DNA of 25,605 nucleotides from JBDSGC01 sp046594105 (GCA_046594105.1 JBKJQB010000042.1:1-25605), one strand, 5' to 3'; counted from the first letter of the stretch, positions 7,883 through 16,332 are shown. Numbers and translations are program-made. Notes: a model not told the origin generated them from the letters alone.

Positions 7883-7913
7883 TGGGCAACCAGCGCCGCC
7901 GGCCGTGCCGGCC
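7883..7913 (-). repeat. 31-bp dispersed repeat, copy B
   Basis: Exact reverse complement of the repeat at 4391-4421, located just downstream of the tautomerase stop in the gap before bamA. The core GGCCGTGCCGGCC can form a short hairpin. Confidence 0.85.
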
Positions 7914-7923
7914 GCCGATTCCC

Positions 7924-8304
7924 CTACGCGTAGGTGGCGCGGCCTCCGCCAAAGGACCAGTTCTCTTTGGTGACCTCGACCAGCGAGATCAGGATGTCGT
8001 CGCTCCGGACGTCAGCGCCCTGCAGCAGCCGCGCTGCGATGTCCGCGTAGAGGTTCTTTTTCACCTCGACGGTCCGGCCTGCATTGAGAACGATCTCGAT
8101 GATGACCAGCCCTTCGGATCGCTGTACGCCGCCGTACGACGGATGGGCGATCAACGCGTCGTGCTCCAGCTCGTGAAGGATGTGAAAGCGATCGTCGGCC
8201 GGAACGTTGGCTTGCGTCACCAGCGCCTCATGGACGCCGTCGGAGATCGATCGTACGGCTTCGGGGGTTCGGCCTTTGCGGAGAGAGATGGTGACCAGCG
8301 GCAT
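7924..8304 (-). CDS. Tautomerase-superfamily protein
   Basis: A 126-residue protein starting MPLVTISLRKG. Removal of Met would leave Pro at position 1, the catalytic base of the 4-oxalocrotonate tautomerase/MSAD superfamily. The conserved middle (GVHEALVTQANVPADDRFHIL) and the end ENWSFGGGRA match the roughly 130-residue class of fused beta-alpha-beta tautomerases related to malonate semialdehyde decarboxylase. The substrate is unknown and there is no pathway context: it is divergent from the ABC ATPase gene and upstream of bamA, without a clear ribosome site. The family call is good, the function is not known. Confidence 0.85.
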   Translation of the reverse strand: MPLVTISLRKGRTPEAVRSISDGVHEALVTQANVPADDRFHILHELEHDALIAHPSYGGVQRSEGLVIIEIVLNAGRTVEVKKNLYADIAARLLQGADVRSDDILISLVEVTKENWSFGGGRATYA

Positions 8305-8431
8305 GATTGGTGGAGTCTATCGCGACGGCAATTCCGGGCGGATCGCTGACAAGAGTGTCCTTTCCCACCCGCCCGTTGCTGTCGCAGATTTTCCCACCGC
8401 CGATCGCTCCTTCCGGTAGGCTTCACCCGCT

Positions 8432-9541
8432 ATGTCCGACGTGACGTTCCGCGGAGTCTCCAAACGTTATGGCGCCGTCTCCGTGATCGAGGCTCTCGAC
8501 CTTCATGTTGAGGATCACGAGTTGATGGTCCTGGTCGGTCCTTCAGGTTGTGGCAAGTCGACCGCGCTGCGGATGATTGCCGGCCTGGAAGAGCTGACCG
8601 AAGGGACCATCTCCATCGGAGGGAAGGTCGTCAACACACTCCCTCCCAAGGATCGCGACATCGCCATGGTCTTCCAGAGCTACGCGCTCTATCCGCACAT
8701 GACGGTGCGGGAAAACCTCGCCTTCGGGCTGAAGATGCGGCACGCGGCCAAAGAGGAAGTCGATCGCCGTGTGGCGGAGACCGCGGAGGTCCTCGGTGTG
8801 GTGCCCCTCCTCGATCGCAAGCCGAAAGATCTCTCCGGCGGCCAGCGCCAGCGCGTGGCCCTCGGCCGGGCCATCGTCCGCCAGCCCGCGGTCTTTCTCT
8901 TCGACGAGCCGCTGTCCAATCTCGACGCCAAACTGCGCGTCCAGATGCGCGCCGAGATCACCCGCCTGCAGCAGAACCTCGGCACCACTGCGGTGTACGT
9001 CACGCACGATCAGGTCGAGGCCATGACCATGGGCAACCGCATCGCGGTGATGCGCGGCGGCAAGCTCCAGCAGCTCGGTACGCCTCTGGAAGTCTATGAA
9101 CGGCCGGCGAACTCCTTCGTGGCTCAGTTCATCGGAACGCCGCCCATGAATCTCATCCCGGCGGTCGTCACGCACGGCGCGCTCAAGACCGCCGAGTTCT
9201 CACTGCCGCTGCCCGATCGTTTCCGAAGCCTGGTGCGCGAGGACCAGAAGGTGATCGCCGGGATCCGCCCGCAGAACATCGATGTGGTGGCCCGTTCCGC
9301 GAGCGGCGAGGCCGGCGTGCTGCCGGCGGAAGTGGAAGTCCTCGAGCCGATCGGCCACGAATCGATCATCTACGCGAAGGCCGGAAGCGAGCGCCTGGTC
9401 TCCATCGTCGGACCGCAGGTCACCGCGCGCCACGGCGATCAGGTCGGCATGAAGATCGATCTCGCCGCGCTGCATCTGTTCGATGCGGAGAGCGAAGCGC
9501 GGATCGAGGCCAAGGGCGGCACGCCGGCGGTTGAGGCCTAG
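8432..9541 (+). CDS. Sugar ABC transporter ATPase (MalK/UgpC/MsmK type)
   Basis: A 369-residue cytoplasmic nucleotide-binding subunit that powers import through MalF/MalG-type permeases. Walker A GPSGCGKST (36-44), Q-loop Q82, signature LSGGQRQ (134-140), Walker B FLFDEP (155-160) and the H-loop His192 in VTHD are all intact. The C-terminal regulatory TOBE/OB region (about 235-360) and the VYERPANSFVAQFIGTPPMNL junction are typical of the MalK/UgpC class. The permeases and binding protein at 13337-16308 lack an ATPase, so this is the natural partner, although it is encoded on the opposite strand more than 3 kb away. Such ATPases are often shared between several importers. Confidence 0.95.
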   Translation: MSDVTFRGVSKRYGAVSVIEALDLHVEDHELMVLVGPSGCGKSTALRMIAGLEELTEGTISIGGKVVNTLPPKDRDIAMVFQSYALYPHMTVRENLAFGLKMRHAAKEEVDRRVAETAEVLGVVPLLDRKPKDLSGGQRQRVALGRAIVRQPAVFLFDEPLSNLDAKLRVQMRAEITRLQQNLGTTAVYVTHDQVEAMTMGNRIAVMRGGKLQQLGTPLEVYERPANSFVAQFIGTPPMNLIPAVVTHGALKTAEFSLPLPDRFRSLVREDQKVIAGIRPQNIDVVARSASGEAGVLPAEVEVLEPIGHESIIYAKAGSERLVSIVGPQVTARHGDQVGMKIDLAALHLFDAESEARIEAKGGTPAVEA

Positions 9542-9571
9542 GCTGCAGATCGGGGATCGTTTGGTTTGCCG

Positions 9572-9850
9572 ATGAGCTTCTTCTTCTCATGGGACGCGAC
9601 GAAGGCATCCGGAAACCGCCGCAAGCACGGCGTCACGTTCCACGAGGCGACGACGGCGTTTCCAGATCCTCTGGCGCGGATCACAACAGATCCAGACCAT
9701 TCCACCGCTGAAGACCGTGAACTGCTACTCGGATGCTCGGTGACCGGTCGAATCGTGGTGGTATCCTTTGTTCAGCGGGACGCTGCAATCCGAATCATCT
9801 CGGCGCGGCTGGCGACCCGCAAAGAACGACATGTCTACCAGGAAGAGTAG
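9572..9850 (+). CDS. brnT: BrnT-family toxin
   Basis: A 92-residue protein of the BrnT ribonuclease-toxin family (RelE-like fold). It shows the standard F-x-W-D-x-x-K opening (FFSWDATKASGNRRKHGV), FHEATTAFPDP, DPDHS and the closing IRIISARLATRKERHVY, where the conserved Arg residues are the usual catalytic candidates. The ATG at 9572 gives the canonical N-terminus; a TTG two codons upstream is unlikely. The toxin precedes its antitoxin, and the two reading frames overlap by 20 nt. The pair sits 30 nt after the ABC ATPase stop, so it may be read from the same transcript. Confidence 0.88.
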   Translation: MSFFFSWDATKASGNRRKHGVTFHEATTAFPDPLARITTDPDHSTAEDRELLLGCSVTGRIVVVSFVQRDAAIRIISARLATRKERHVYQEE

Positions 9851-10052
9851 CTCCCGACCGAAGGCCGCCGTGGGTGAGATGCGACCTGAGTACGACTTTT
9901 CCAAGGCCGGGCCAAATCGTTTCGCGAAACATTTCAGCCGCGAGGCAGGCGGCGTGCTGGTCCTTCTTGAACCGGACGTCGCGAAAGTCTTCGACTCCAG
10001 CAGGAAGGTGAACAAGTTCCTCCGGGCGACCCTTTCCGCCGTCCGGAAGTGA
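9831..10052 (+). CDS. BrnA-like antitoxin
   Basis: A 73-residue basic protein starting MSTRKSS within the last codons of brnT, in a different frame. The core MRPEYDFSKAGPNRFAKHF followed by VLVLLEPDVAKVFDSSRKVNKFLRATL matches the short antitoxins paired with BrnT-family toxins: a toxin-binding segment followed by a short ribbon-helix-helix-like region ending in a helix. It probably binds the toxin and represses the pair's own promoter, as in the Brucella BrnTA system. No obvious palindromic operator is visible between the ATPase gene and brnT. Confidence 0.8.
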   Translation: MSTRKSSSRPKAAVGEMRPEYDFSKAGPNRFAKHFSREAGGVLVLLEPDVAKVFDSSRKVNKFLRATLSAVRK

Positions 10053-10115
10053 CCTTGGCCCGCGGAGCCGTCAGCGCTCGCAAATGCACGGTGGCGAGGC
10101 GCGGGAAGATGGCGA

Positions 10116-13100
10116 TCAGTACCGGAACACCACTTTCGCCGGCGCAGCCTTCACTGTGATCTCCGAGTCGGTGTGCTCCACGGATTTCCCGTCGACGGTC
10201 GCTTCGCGGATGGGCAGGTCGTAGGGCGAACGGACCACGATGCCTCCTGAGGGTCGAAGATGGCCGCCGAGGTCGATCCAGACGCGCTTGCTCTCGCCGC
10301 GCATGGAGAGTTCGAACGCGCCTGCTGCGGTGGGCAGCGGTCCGACGTGCAACGTCCTCCCTTCGATCCATCGCGCCGGGATGCCGGCTCCTGCGACCAG
10401 CGCACCGTCTTCACGCTCGAATGCGAAGAAGTCCAGTACCGAGCGCATGAAGTCGGAGGCGATCCAGGAGTGCGGCATGTCGCCGATGAATCGGGGCTTG
10501 CGTGGATCGCGTCCGACCACTTCCGCCCAGTGACGCCAGCCGGCCGGGCGGCGATCGTTCATGAAGTAGTCGAGCAGCTCATGCGCCGCGGCGCGCTCTC
10601 CTCGGCGGACCAGCGCGCCGATGATGCGCATCTCGTACGGTGTGTAGTCGTCCCACTCCTTGCGACCATCACGGCGGGCTCGGAACTCCTCGAGGTATTT
10701 CGCAAACGTTCGATCCAGTGCGGCACCCGGCAGAATCGACGTGAGTCCGAGAGGGGACACACCGATCGCGGTGGAGGTGGCGTCAAAGTCGCCCAGCTCC
10801 GCGGAGCCGGGGATGAAGTCGATGGCGTGTTCCTTCATGGTCCGCTCGATGGAGGCGACCAGATCGCGGCGGAAGTCTTCCGCCTGAGCGGCCAGCTCCC
10901 GTTGCCGCGCGCCCTTCCCGATCACGCCGGCCAGGCGCGAGGCTTCGTACATCCCACGGAGGGCGAAGAAGTCATCCCAATACGAGTGTTGCGGCTTGGC
11001 GGAGTACCCCTCGTGACTGATCGATTCGGTGACCAGACCTTCGAACGCGTTGTGATTCTGGCTGCGGAGCAACTGGATGTACCGCGCCGCGCCGTCGACG
11101 CGTGGCCACAGCTTCCGCACCAGCGAAATCTTGTGCGTGGCCCGGTACAGATCGCCAACCAGGAGGATCAGTTCCCCGTGACTGTCGTTCTCGGGGACCG
11201 GGTCGGCGCCGCGCTTGTCGACGCAGCAGGGCACTTTGCCGTTGTCGTACTGATACTTCGCAAACCACTTCGCAAACTCTGCGGGGACGTCTTTCATCCC
11301 CATCCGCAGCAGCACGGATGCGATCAGCGCACCGTCTCGAATCCAGGCGCGCTCGTACGATCGCGAGCCGGGCTGCAGGGCCGGGCCGTCACGATTGATC
11401 AGCATGTAGGCCAGGTTGGCGCGGACGGTGTCGGCGATCTCCGGCGCGGCCGGGATGTCGATGATGAGATGGTTGAGCCGTCCGCGCCAGGACTGCGCCA
11501 TCGCCTCGAAGTCGGGCGCGCGGACTGCCGAACCCTTTTGAAGAGGAGCGGCGAGAGGGACGGCGATGAGTACCTCTTGAGCGGTCCCTGCCCTCAGATC
11601 CAAATCGTAGGAAAGCGCCCCCGACGCGTAACCGAATGCGGTGTCCTCTACGCTCGTGCTGGATGGCAACTCACCGAGGCGAAGGAACTCGGTGATGTCG
11701 CCCTCGTCGAATGTGGCCGCGCCGAATTGAGTGGGTGGCGTCAACGTGTGCAGCTGCTGCGTGCCGTTGATGGTCACGCCCTCGGAGCCATACGAGAGGC
11801 GATGAATGGGGGAGGCGCCGCCGGTGGTGTTCAGGAATTGCGTGGAAGGATTGACCTGGAAGGGCCGGATGGCCAGAGACAGCTTCACGCGGGTGTCGCG
11901 CACGCTGGCGACGCGGTAGCGCAGATAGAGGGTGGAGGACTCGCTCACGGTAGCGGTGACCATCAGGGAAAGACCGTCTTCCTGTCGCGTCACAGTGGGG
12001 ATGGGGAGGTAACCGTCCTCGAGGGTTTGCCGTTCGGTGGAACCGCTCCAGCTCATCAGCCGGTGCTCGTAAAGAAAGGGCTCGATGGAGAACCCGGCCT
12101 TGAACGGTTCGACCGCGCCATCCTCTCCAACCAGAGCTTCCTCCGCCGCGCCATCGGCCCCCACGATCGTCCAGTAGGTCTGCTCACCGAGGAGATAGCG
12201 CGGATAGTGGCCGGGCCGGGACTCGCGCGCGATCAGGGAAAAGAAGTCGTTCGTGGTCGGAGCCCAGTCCACCGGCTGGACCTTCAGCGCGTCCAGACGT
12301 ACGCCAGTTTTTGCGCTGCTCCGGATCGAGCGGATGCGAATGAGTCTGGCCTCCGCGTCAGGAAGGTAGAGAAACCGCCGTCCTCCTCGACCGCCAGTCA
12401 CCGTTCGCACGGTCTCGAAATGTTCGCCGTCCCGGGAGAGCTCGACGATGTAATCCGCTGCGTAATTCGCCAGGTCCCAATCGAGCTGCAGACCGCCGAT
12501 TTCGCGCAGTTGACCGAGGTCGGCGGTGAATGCCGGAGTGTTGTCGTCGCTGCGCCAGGGACCGAAGGTCGCGGCGCCGCTGCGGGAGGGTGGAAGCGGG
12601 GTCAGGGTCACGTCGTCGATCCAGACGGTTCCCTGTCCGCCCGTTCCTGCGGTGACCACGATTTCGATGGCCGCGATGTGTCGGGCCTCGCCGCCGCCCG
12701 CCGGCCCCCAGGCGAAGGAGATCTGGCGTTTCTTGAAGGAGACCGTTTTCCAATCGTGCGGGAACTCGAAGTCGCGGCGGTTCACCCACCACACGTTCTC
12801 GCCGCTGGAGTCGATGAGCTTGAATTCGAGATTGTTGATCGGGGCGTTGGCGCGCAGTGCGAAGGTGAACGCGTAGTTGGCCGGGAGATCGAGGTCCACC
12901 TTGCGCCGGGCAATGGCGTAACCGCCGCGCGAGTGGAAATCAAAATCGAGCCGCATGGCCTGACCATGCGCGCCGGCTTCCTGCGCCAGATGAAGATCGA
13001 CCCCGTCGGAAGGGTGAGGCGACCAGGCGGCGAGGGATTCAAAGTCGTCGAGGGTGATGGGCGCGGCCGGATTGTCGGCGGGGGGCACCGACGGGAGTGT

Positions 13101-13340
13101 CTGTGCCACACCGGTCTGGGCTGGCTGCGGGTTCTGGCCAGGTCCGATGCCGAAGGCCGGATGCAGGTGTGGTGCGGCCGTCCTCGGCCGCATTTGTTCC
13201 TTCGCGACGCGGCCGGGACGGCCGCGCCACACGCCAGGCGGAGCAACGCCGCGAAAAAAGCGCTCGGCGTAGGAACTCCTGTCATCGTCAGTACCCAGCG
13301 TCGCGCTGAGAAACAGCCCCGCCAGCGCCATCCACTTCAT
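10116..13340 (-). CDS. Large secreted multi-domain six-hairpin glycosidase-like protein
   Basis: A 1074-residue protein I cannot assign to a named GH family. It starts with a signal-like MKWMALAGLFLSATLG and a linker (about 20-95) partly coded by a palindromic repeat. Next is a jelly-roll module (about 96-240, ITLDDFES to TVWIDDVTLTPL) and a discoidin/F5-8C-like module (about 245-350, FGPWRSDDNTPAF to VRLDALKVQP). A beta-sandwich region follows, then an (alpha/alpha)6 catalytic-type domain from about 640 with ERAWIRDG (663-670), PENDSHGELILL, SYWDDFFALRG, EWDDYTPYEMRI and MPHSWIASDF, rich in Asp/Glu as in GH15/GH63/trehalase-like folds. A beta C-terminal domain ends it. The ATG overlaps the stop of the upstream permease (ATGA), so it is the last gene of the transport operon. 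It probably trims an oligosaccharide in the periplasm. Confidence 0.82.
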   Translation of the reverse strand: MKWMALAGLFLSATLGTDDDRSSYAERFFRGVAPPGVWRGRPGRVAKEQMRPRTAAPHLHPAFGIGPGQNPQPAQTGVAQTLPSVPPADNPAAPITLDDFESLAAWSPHPSDGVDLHLAQEAGAHGQAMRLDFDFHSRGGYAIARRKVDLDLPANYAFTFALRANAPINNLEFKLIDSSGENVWWVNRRDFEFPHDWKTVSFKKRQISFAWGPAGGGEARHIAAIEIVVTAGTGGQGTVWIDDVTLTPLPPSRSGAATFGPWRSDDNTPAFTADLGQLREIGGLQLDWDLANYAADYIVELSRDGEHFETVRTVTGGRGGRRFLYLPDAEARLIRIRSIRSSAKTGVRLDALKVQPVDWAPTTNDFFSLIARESRPGHYPRYLLGEQTYWTIVGADGAAEEALVGEDGAVEPFKAGFSIEPFLYEHRLMSWSGSTERQTLEDGYLPIPTVTRQEDGLSLMVTATVSESSTLYLRYRVASVRDTRVKLSLAIRPFQVNPSTQFLNTTGGASPIHRLSYGSEGVTINGTQQLHTLTPPTQFGAATFDEGDITEFLRLGELPSSTSVEDTAFGYASGALSYDLDLRAGTAQEVLIAVPLAAPLQKGSAVRAPDFEAMAQSWRGRLNHLIIDIPAAPEIADTVRANLAYMLINRDGPALQPGSRSYERAWIRDGALIASVLLRMGMKDVPAEFAKWFAKYQYDNGKVPCCVDKRGADPVPENDSHGELILLVGDLYRATHKISLVRKLWPRVDGAARYIQLLRSQNHNAFEGLVTESISHEGYSAKPQHSYWDDFFALRGMYEASRLAGVIGKGARQRELAAQAEDFRRDLVASIERTMKEHAIDFIPGSAELGDFDATSTAIGVSPLGLTSILPGAALDRTFAKYLEEFRARRDGRKEWDDYTPYEMRIIGALVRRGERAAAHELLDYFMNDRRPAGWRHWAEVVGRDPRKPRFIGDMPHSWIASDFMRSVLDFFAFEREDGALVAGAGIPARWIEGRTLHVGPLPTAAGAFELSMRGESKRVWIDLGGHLRPSGGIVVRSPYDLPIREATVDGKSVEHTDSEITVKAAPAKVVFRY
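13167..13232. repeat. Nested palindromic repeat (GCGGCCG type) inside a coding region
   Basis: Outer arms GTGTGGTGCGGCC (from 13167) and GGCCGCGCCACAC (to 13232) pair with one mismatch. Each arm holds its own perfect palindrome: GCGGCCG-TCCT-CGGCCGC (13174-13191) and GCGGCCG-GGA-CGGCCGC (13209-13225). The whole would fold as a three-way, cloverleaf-like structure. It lies in frame within codons about 37-58 of the large glycosidase gene. Confidence 0.88.
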
Positions 13341-14158
13341 CCCTTGACGCTCCCGGCCATCAGGCCGGCGATGTAGTAGCGCTGCAGGGCGATGAAGAGA
13401 ACGAGCACCGGCAGAACGGTGATCACCGACCCGGCCATCATCAGCTCCGCATCCTGAACGTGCTCCCCCACCAGGTTGGCGATGGCCACGGGCAGGGTGT
13501 ATTTGGCGTCGTCGCTGAGGATGATGAGCGGCCACATGAAATCGTTCCAGATGGACATGAACTGGAAGATGGCCAGGGTGACGACGATGGGCAGCGAGAG
13601 CGGCAGGACGATGGTCCAGTAGATGCGCAGCTCGCCGGCGCCGTCGATGCGCGCGGCATCGAGGATCTCGTCGGGGATGCTCTGCATGAACTGCCGCATC
13701 AGGAAGACCCCGAAGATGGTAGCCAGACTGGGCCACATCACACCCCAGTAACTGTTGACCAGGCCGAGGCTTTTGAGGAAGAGAAACAGCGGCAGCATGC
13801 CCACCTGGAGGGGGATGGCCAGCGCCCCAATCAGCAGTGAGAACAGCCGGTCGCGACCGGCGAAATGCAATTTGGCGAAGGCGTATCCGGCCATGGAGTT
13901 GAGGAGCAGGGAGATCAAGGTGGTGCCGCCGGCCACGATCACGCTGTTCAGAAAGGTGCGGCCGAAGTTCAGGCGGGTGAACAGGTCGTGGTAATGCGCG
14001 AAGGTGATCGCGCTGGGCAGCAGGCGGGGCGGGTAGGTGGTGGCCTCGCCGGTGGGCATCAGCGACGCGGAAACCATCCAGAGCAGGGGCGTGGCGGTGA
14101 CGGCGGCGCCGGCAAGCAACGCCAGGAAAAGCAGCGTGGACCGGAGAACGCGGCTCAT
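13337..14158 (-). CDS. Carbohydrate ABC transporter permease (MalG type)
   Basis: A 273-residue inner-membrane permease of the CUT1 class. It begins MSRVLRSTLLFLALLAGAAV (first membrane segment). A typical periplasmic-loop start PLLWMVSASLM and four to five further hydrophobic segments follow. The EAA loop that contacts the ATPase is LDAARIDGAGELRIYWTIVLP. The ending RYYIAGLMAGSVKG is the standard MalG-family C-terminus. The ATG overlaps the preceding permease stop (ATGA), and its own stop overlaps the next gene in the same way, so three genes are translationally coupled. No ATPase gene follows. Confidence 0.95.
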   Translation of the reverse strand: MSRVLRSTLLFLALLAGAAVTATPLLWMVSASLMPTGEATTYPPRLLPSAITFAHYHDLFTRLNFGRTFLNSVIVAGGTTLISLLLNSMAGYAFAKLHFAGRDRLFSLLIGALAIPLQVGMLPLFLFLKSLGLVNSYWGVMWPSLATIFGVFLMRQFMQSIPDEILDAARIDGAGELRIYWTIVLPLSLPIVVTLAIFQFMSIWNDFMWPLIILSDDAKYTLPVAIANLVGEHVQDAELMMAGSVITVLPVLVLFIALQRYYIAGLMAGSVKG

Positions 14159-15033
14159 GAGCGGGCGTTCCTCTGCAGCGAGAACTGGATGAGAGTCCCC
14201 GCGGCGATCAGGATGAAGAGGATGAAGGCCACGGCGGCGCCGTATCCCATGTTCCACCAGCGGAAGCCCTGCTCGTACATCAGCATGACCACCGACAGCG
14301 TGGAGTTGAGCGGACCGCCCCGCGTCATCACGTACGGTTCTGCGAAGAGCTGCAGAAACGAGATGCCGGTGATGATGCCCACGAACAGAAACGTCGGAGC
14401 CAGCATGGGCAGGGTTACGTGCCGGAACTGCTGGAGCGCGCTGGCGCCGTCGATCCGCGCCGACTCGTACAGATCGCCGGGGATGCTCTGCAGCCCGGCC
14501 ACGAAGATGATCATGGTGTAGCCAAAGTTCTTCCACACCGACAGGGCGATCAGCGCCGGCATGGCCCATCGCGGATCGCCCAGCCAGTCGATCGGCGCGA
14601 TGTGCACGAGGTCGAGCAGCCGGTTCAGCAGGCCGAAGCGCGGATGGTAGAGGTAACGCCACACGATGGCCACGGCGACCATGGTGGTCACCACCGGCGT
14701 GAAGAACACCGTGCGGAAGAAACTCTTGAAACGCGCCAGCCGGGCATTGACCAGCAGTGCGGCAGCCAGCGAAACGATGACCGTCAGCGGGCCGCCGACG
14801 AACGTGAAGTACATCGTGTTGGAGAGGGCCTGCCAGAAGACGCGGTTGTGCAGCAGCTCCACGTAGTTGCGCAATCCGACGAAGCGGATGTTGTGGATGT
14901 CGCCCAGTGCGTAGATGTCGAAATCGGTCACGCTCAGTCCCAGCGCGGCCACCGCCGGCAGCAGGAAGAACAGGCCGATCACCGCCAGCGCCGGGGAGAG
15001 CAGAATCAGCGCGGCGCGGACTTCGCTCTTCAT
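14155..15033 (-). CDS. Carbohydrate ABC transporter permease (MalF type)
   Basis: A 292-residue inner-membrane permease, six hydrophobic segments, with no long N-terminal extra domain, as in most non-enteric CUT1 systems. The start MKSEVRAALILLSPALAVIG and the FVGLRNYVELL motif are typical. The EAA loop is YESARIDGASALQQFRHVTLPML, and the conserved YVMTRGGPLNSTLSVVMLMYEQGF follows in the fifth to sixth segment region. The start codon directly follows the stop of the binding-protein gene (TGA-ATG) and has a GGGAGGG ribosome site inside that gene's end. It forms the import channel with the MalG-type subunit. Confidence 0.95.
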   Translation of the reverse strand: MKSEVRAALILLSPALAVIGLFFLLPAVAALGLSVTDFDIYALGDIHNIRFVGLRNYVELLHNRVFWQALSNTMYFTFVGGPLTVIVSLAAALLVNARLARFKSFFRTVFFTPVVTTMVAVAIVWRYLYHPRFGLLNRLLDLVHIAPIDWLGDPRWAMPALIALSVWKNFGYTMIIFVAGLQSIPGDLYESARIDGASALQQFRHVTLPMLAPTFLFVGIITGISFLQLFAEPYVMTRGGPLNSTLSVVMLMYEQGFRWWNMGYGAAVAFILFILIAAGTLIQFSLQRNARS

Positions 15034-16308
15034 TCAGTGCCCTCCCGTTCGCGTCAGGACCCAGCGCCGCTTGGCCAGAATCTCGTCCGCTTTCCGATCC
15101 AGATCCGCCACCGCCTGCTGTACGGTCATCCGTCCTCGGATGGCCGATTCGCCATCCTCGTAAATGGCCGTGGCGATCCGCTCCCACTCCGGGACCGCCG
15201 GCAGTGGCTGGACGTTCTCGAGCTGCTTGCGGAATGCGGCGATGTACGGATCGGTGGTCAGCTCGCGCGTCTTCCAGGCCCCCTTGTTTGCGGGCAGGTC
15301 TTTGGTCAGTTCGAAAAAGCGGATCTGCTGCGCCGGCTCGGAGAGGAACTCGATCAGCTTCCAGGCCGCCTCTTTGTGCGCGCTGTTGCGGAAGATCACC
15401 AGGCTCGCTCCCCCTGCCAGAGAGGCTCCCGGCCAGCGCATGCCGTCGGGAGCAGGCATCGGCGCGGTGCTCCAGCGGTCCTTCATTTCCGGCGGCAGGC
15501 GGGCCCGCATTTCGCCGACATTCCACGGGCCGCTGAGGTACATGGCGAAGTCGCCCTGGGCGAACCCCTGATACACATTCGCCACCTGCGTGTTGCTCAC
15601 CGCGGGAGCGTATCCCTTGCGGAAAAGGTCGATGTACTGGGAGAAGGCGCGGACGAATTCCGGCTGCGAGAAGGCGCCATAGCGGCCTCCATCGCGCAGC
15701 AGCGACGACTGCTGGGCCAGGGCGAACATGGTGGGCTCTTCCCACTGGTTGATCGGAAGCAGGATGGCGAAGCGCGCCAGGTTGCGGCTCTTGATGCGGT
15801 GCATCGCGTCGAACCATTCGCTCCAGGTGCGCGGCGGGCGGGTGACCCCCGCTTTCGCCAGCAGGTCGGTCCGGTAGAACATCACGCGCGTGTCGACGTA
15901 CCAGGGCACGCCGTAGAGTTGGCCGTCCACTTCGTTGGTGGCCCAGATCCCCGGGAAGTAATCGTCGCGATGGATCGGCGACGTCGCCAGACGAGGCGTG
16001 AGGCTGTCCAGGGCATGGATGGCGTGGAACTCCGGGATCCAGGTGTTGCCCATCTGCGCCACGTCCGGTGTGGCGCTGCCGACGTAGGCGGTCAGCAGTT
16101 TCTCGTGCGCTGCGGTCCAGGGGATCTGCTGCACGTCGACATGGATGCCGGGATTGCGACGCTCGAACTCCGGAATGAGCTGGGCCACCACTTCGCCCTC
16201 ACGACCGAGTCCCCAGAACTTGATCTGCTCGCGACGTGAGGAGCTGGCGGTGCAGACGGTGAGCGCGAGCAGAGAGAGGAGGGCGAGGATGGACCGGCCG
16301 CCGAGCAC
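15034..16308 (-). CDS. Extracellular solute-binding lipoprotein, sugar ABC transporter (family 1)
   Basis: A protein of about 424 residues that captures a sugar or oligosaccharide and delivers it to the MalF/MalG pair. After a hydrophobic segment (ILALLSLLALTVC) there is a likely lipidated Cys19. The binding-protein core starts EQIKFWGLGREGEVVAQLIPEFERRNPGI. The LLTAYVGSATPDVAQMGNTW and FAQGDFAMYLSGPWNVGEM motifs are typical of family 1. The start is uncertain: GTG 16308 gives a compact lipoprotein signal, but no good ribosome site is seen. An ATG at 16500 overlaps the stop of the upstream glucanase gene (ATGA) and is in frame, but would put 64 residues, partly coded by palindromic repeats, before the signal segment. 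The ligand is inferred from its neighbours only. Confidence 0.88.
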   Translation of the reverse strand: MLGGRSILALLSLLALTVCTASSSRREQIKFWGLGREGEVVAQLIPEFERRNPGIHVDVQQIPWTAAHEKLLTAYVGSATPDVAQMGNTWIPEFHAIHALDSLTPRLATSPIHRDDYFPGIWATNEVDGQLYGVPWYVDTRVMFYRTDLLAKAGVTRPPRTWSEWFDAMHRIKSRNLARFAILLPINQWEEPTMFALAQQSSLLRDGGRYGAFSQPEFVRAFSQYIDLFRKGYAPAVSNTQVANVYQGFAQGDFAMYLSGPWNVGEMRARLPPEMKDRWSTAPMPAPDGMRWPGASLAGGASLVIFRNSAHKEAAWKLIEFLSEPAQQIRFFELTKDLPANKGAWKTRELTTDPYIAAFRKQLENVQPLPAVPEWERIATAIYEDGESAIRGRMTVQQAVADLDRKADEILAKRRWVLTRTGGH

Positions 16309-16332
16309 ACGGCGGGCTGTCTCATCGAGAGT

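Noticed and set aside
10260..13376. A 1038-codon open frame on the plus strand opposite the large glycosidase gene.
   Set aside because: Its translation has no recognisable domain and is Arg/Gly/Val-rich. It mirrors the codon structure of the real gene, as is common in GC-rich DNA.
14159..15817. A long upstream extension of the MalG-type permease frame.
   Set aside because: It runs through the MalF and binding-protein genes in another frame and has low-complexity composition. The real start is the ATG at 14158 that overlaps the MalF stop.
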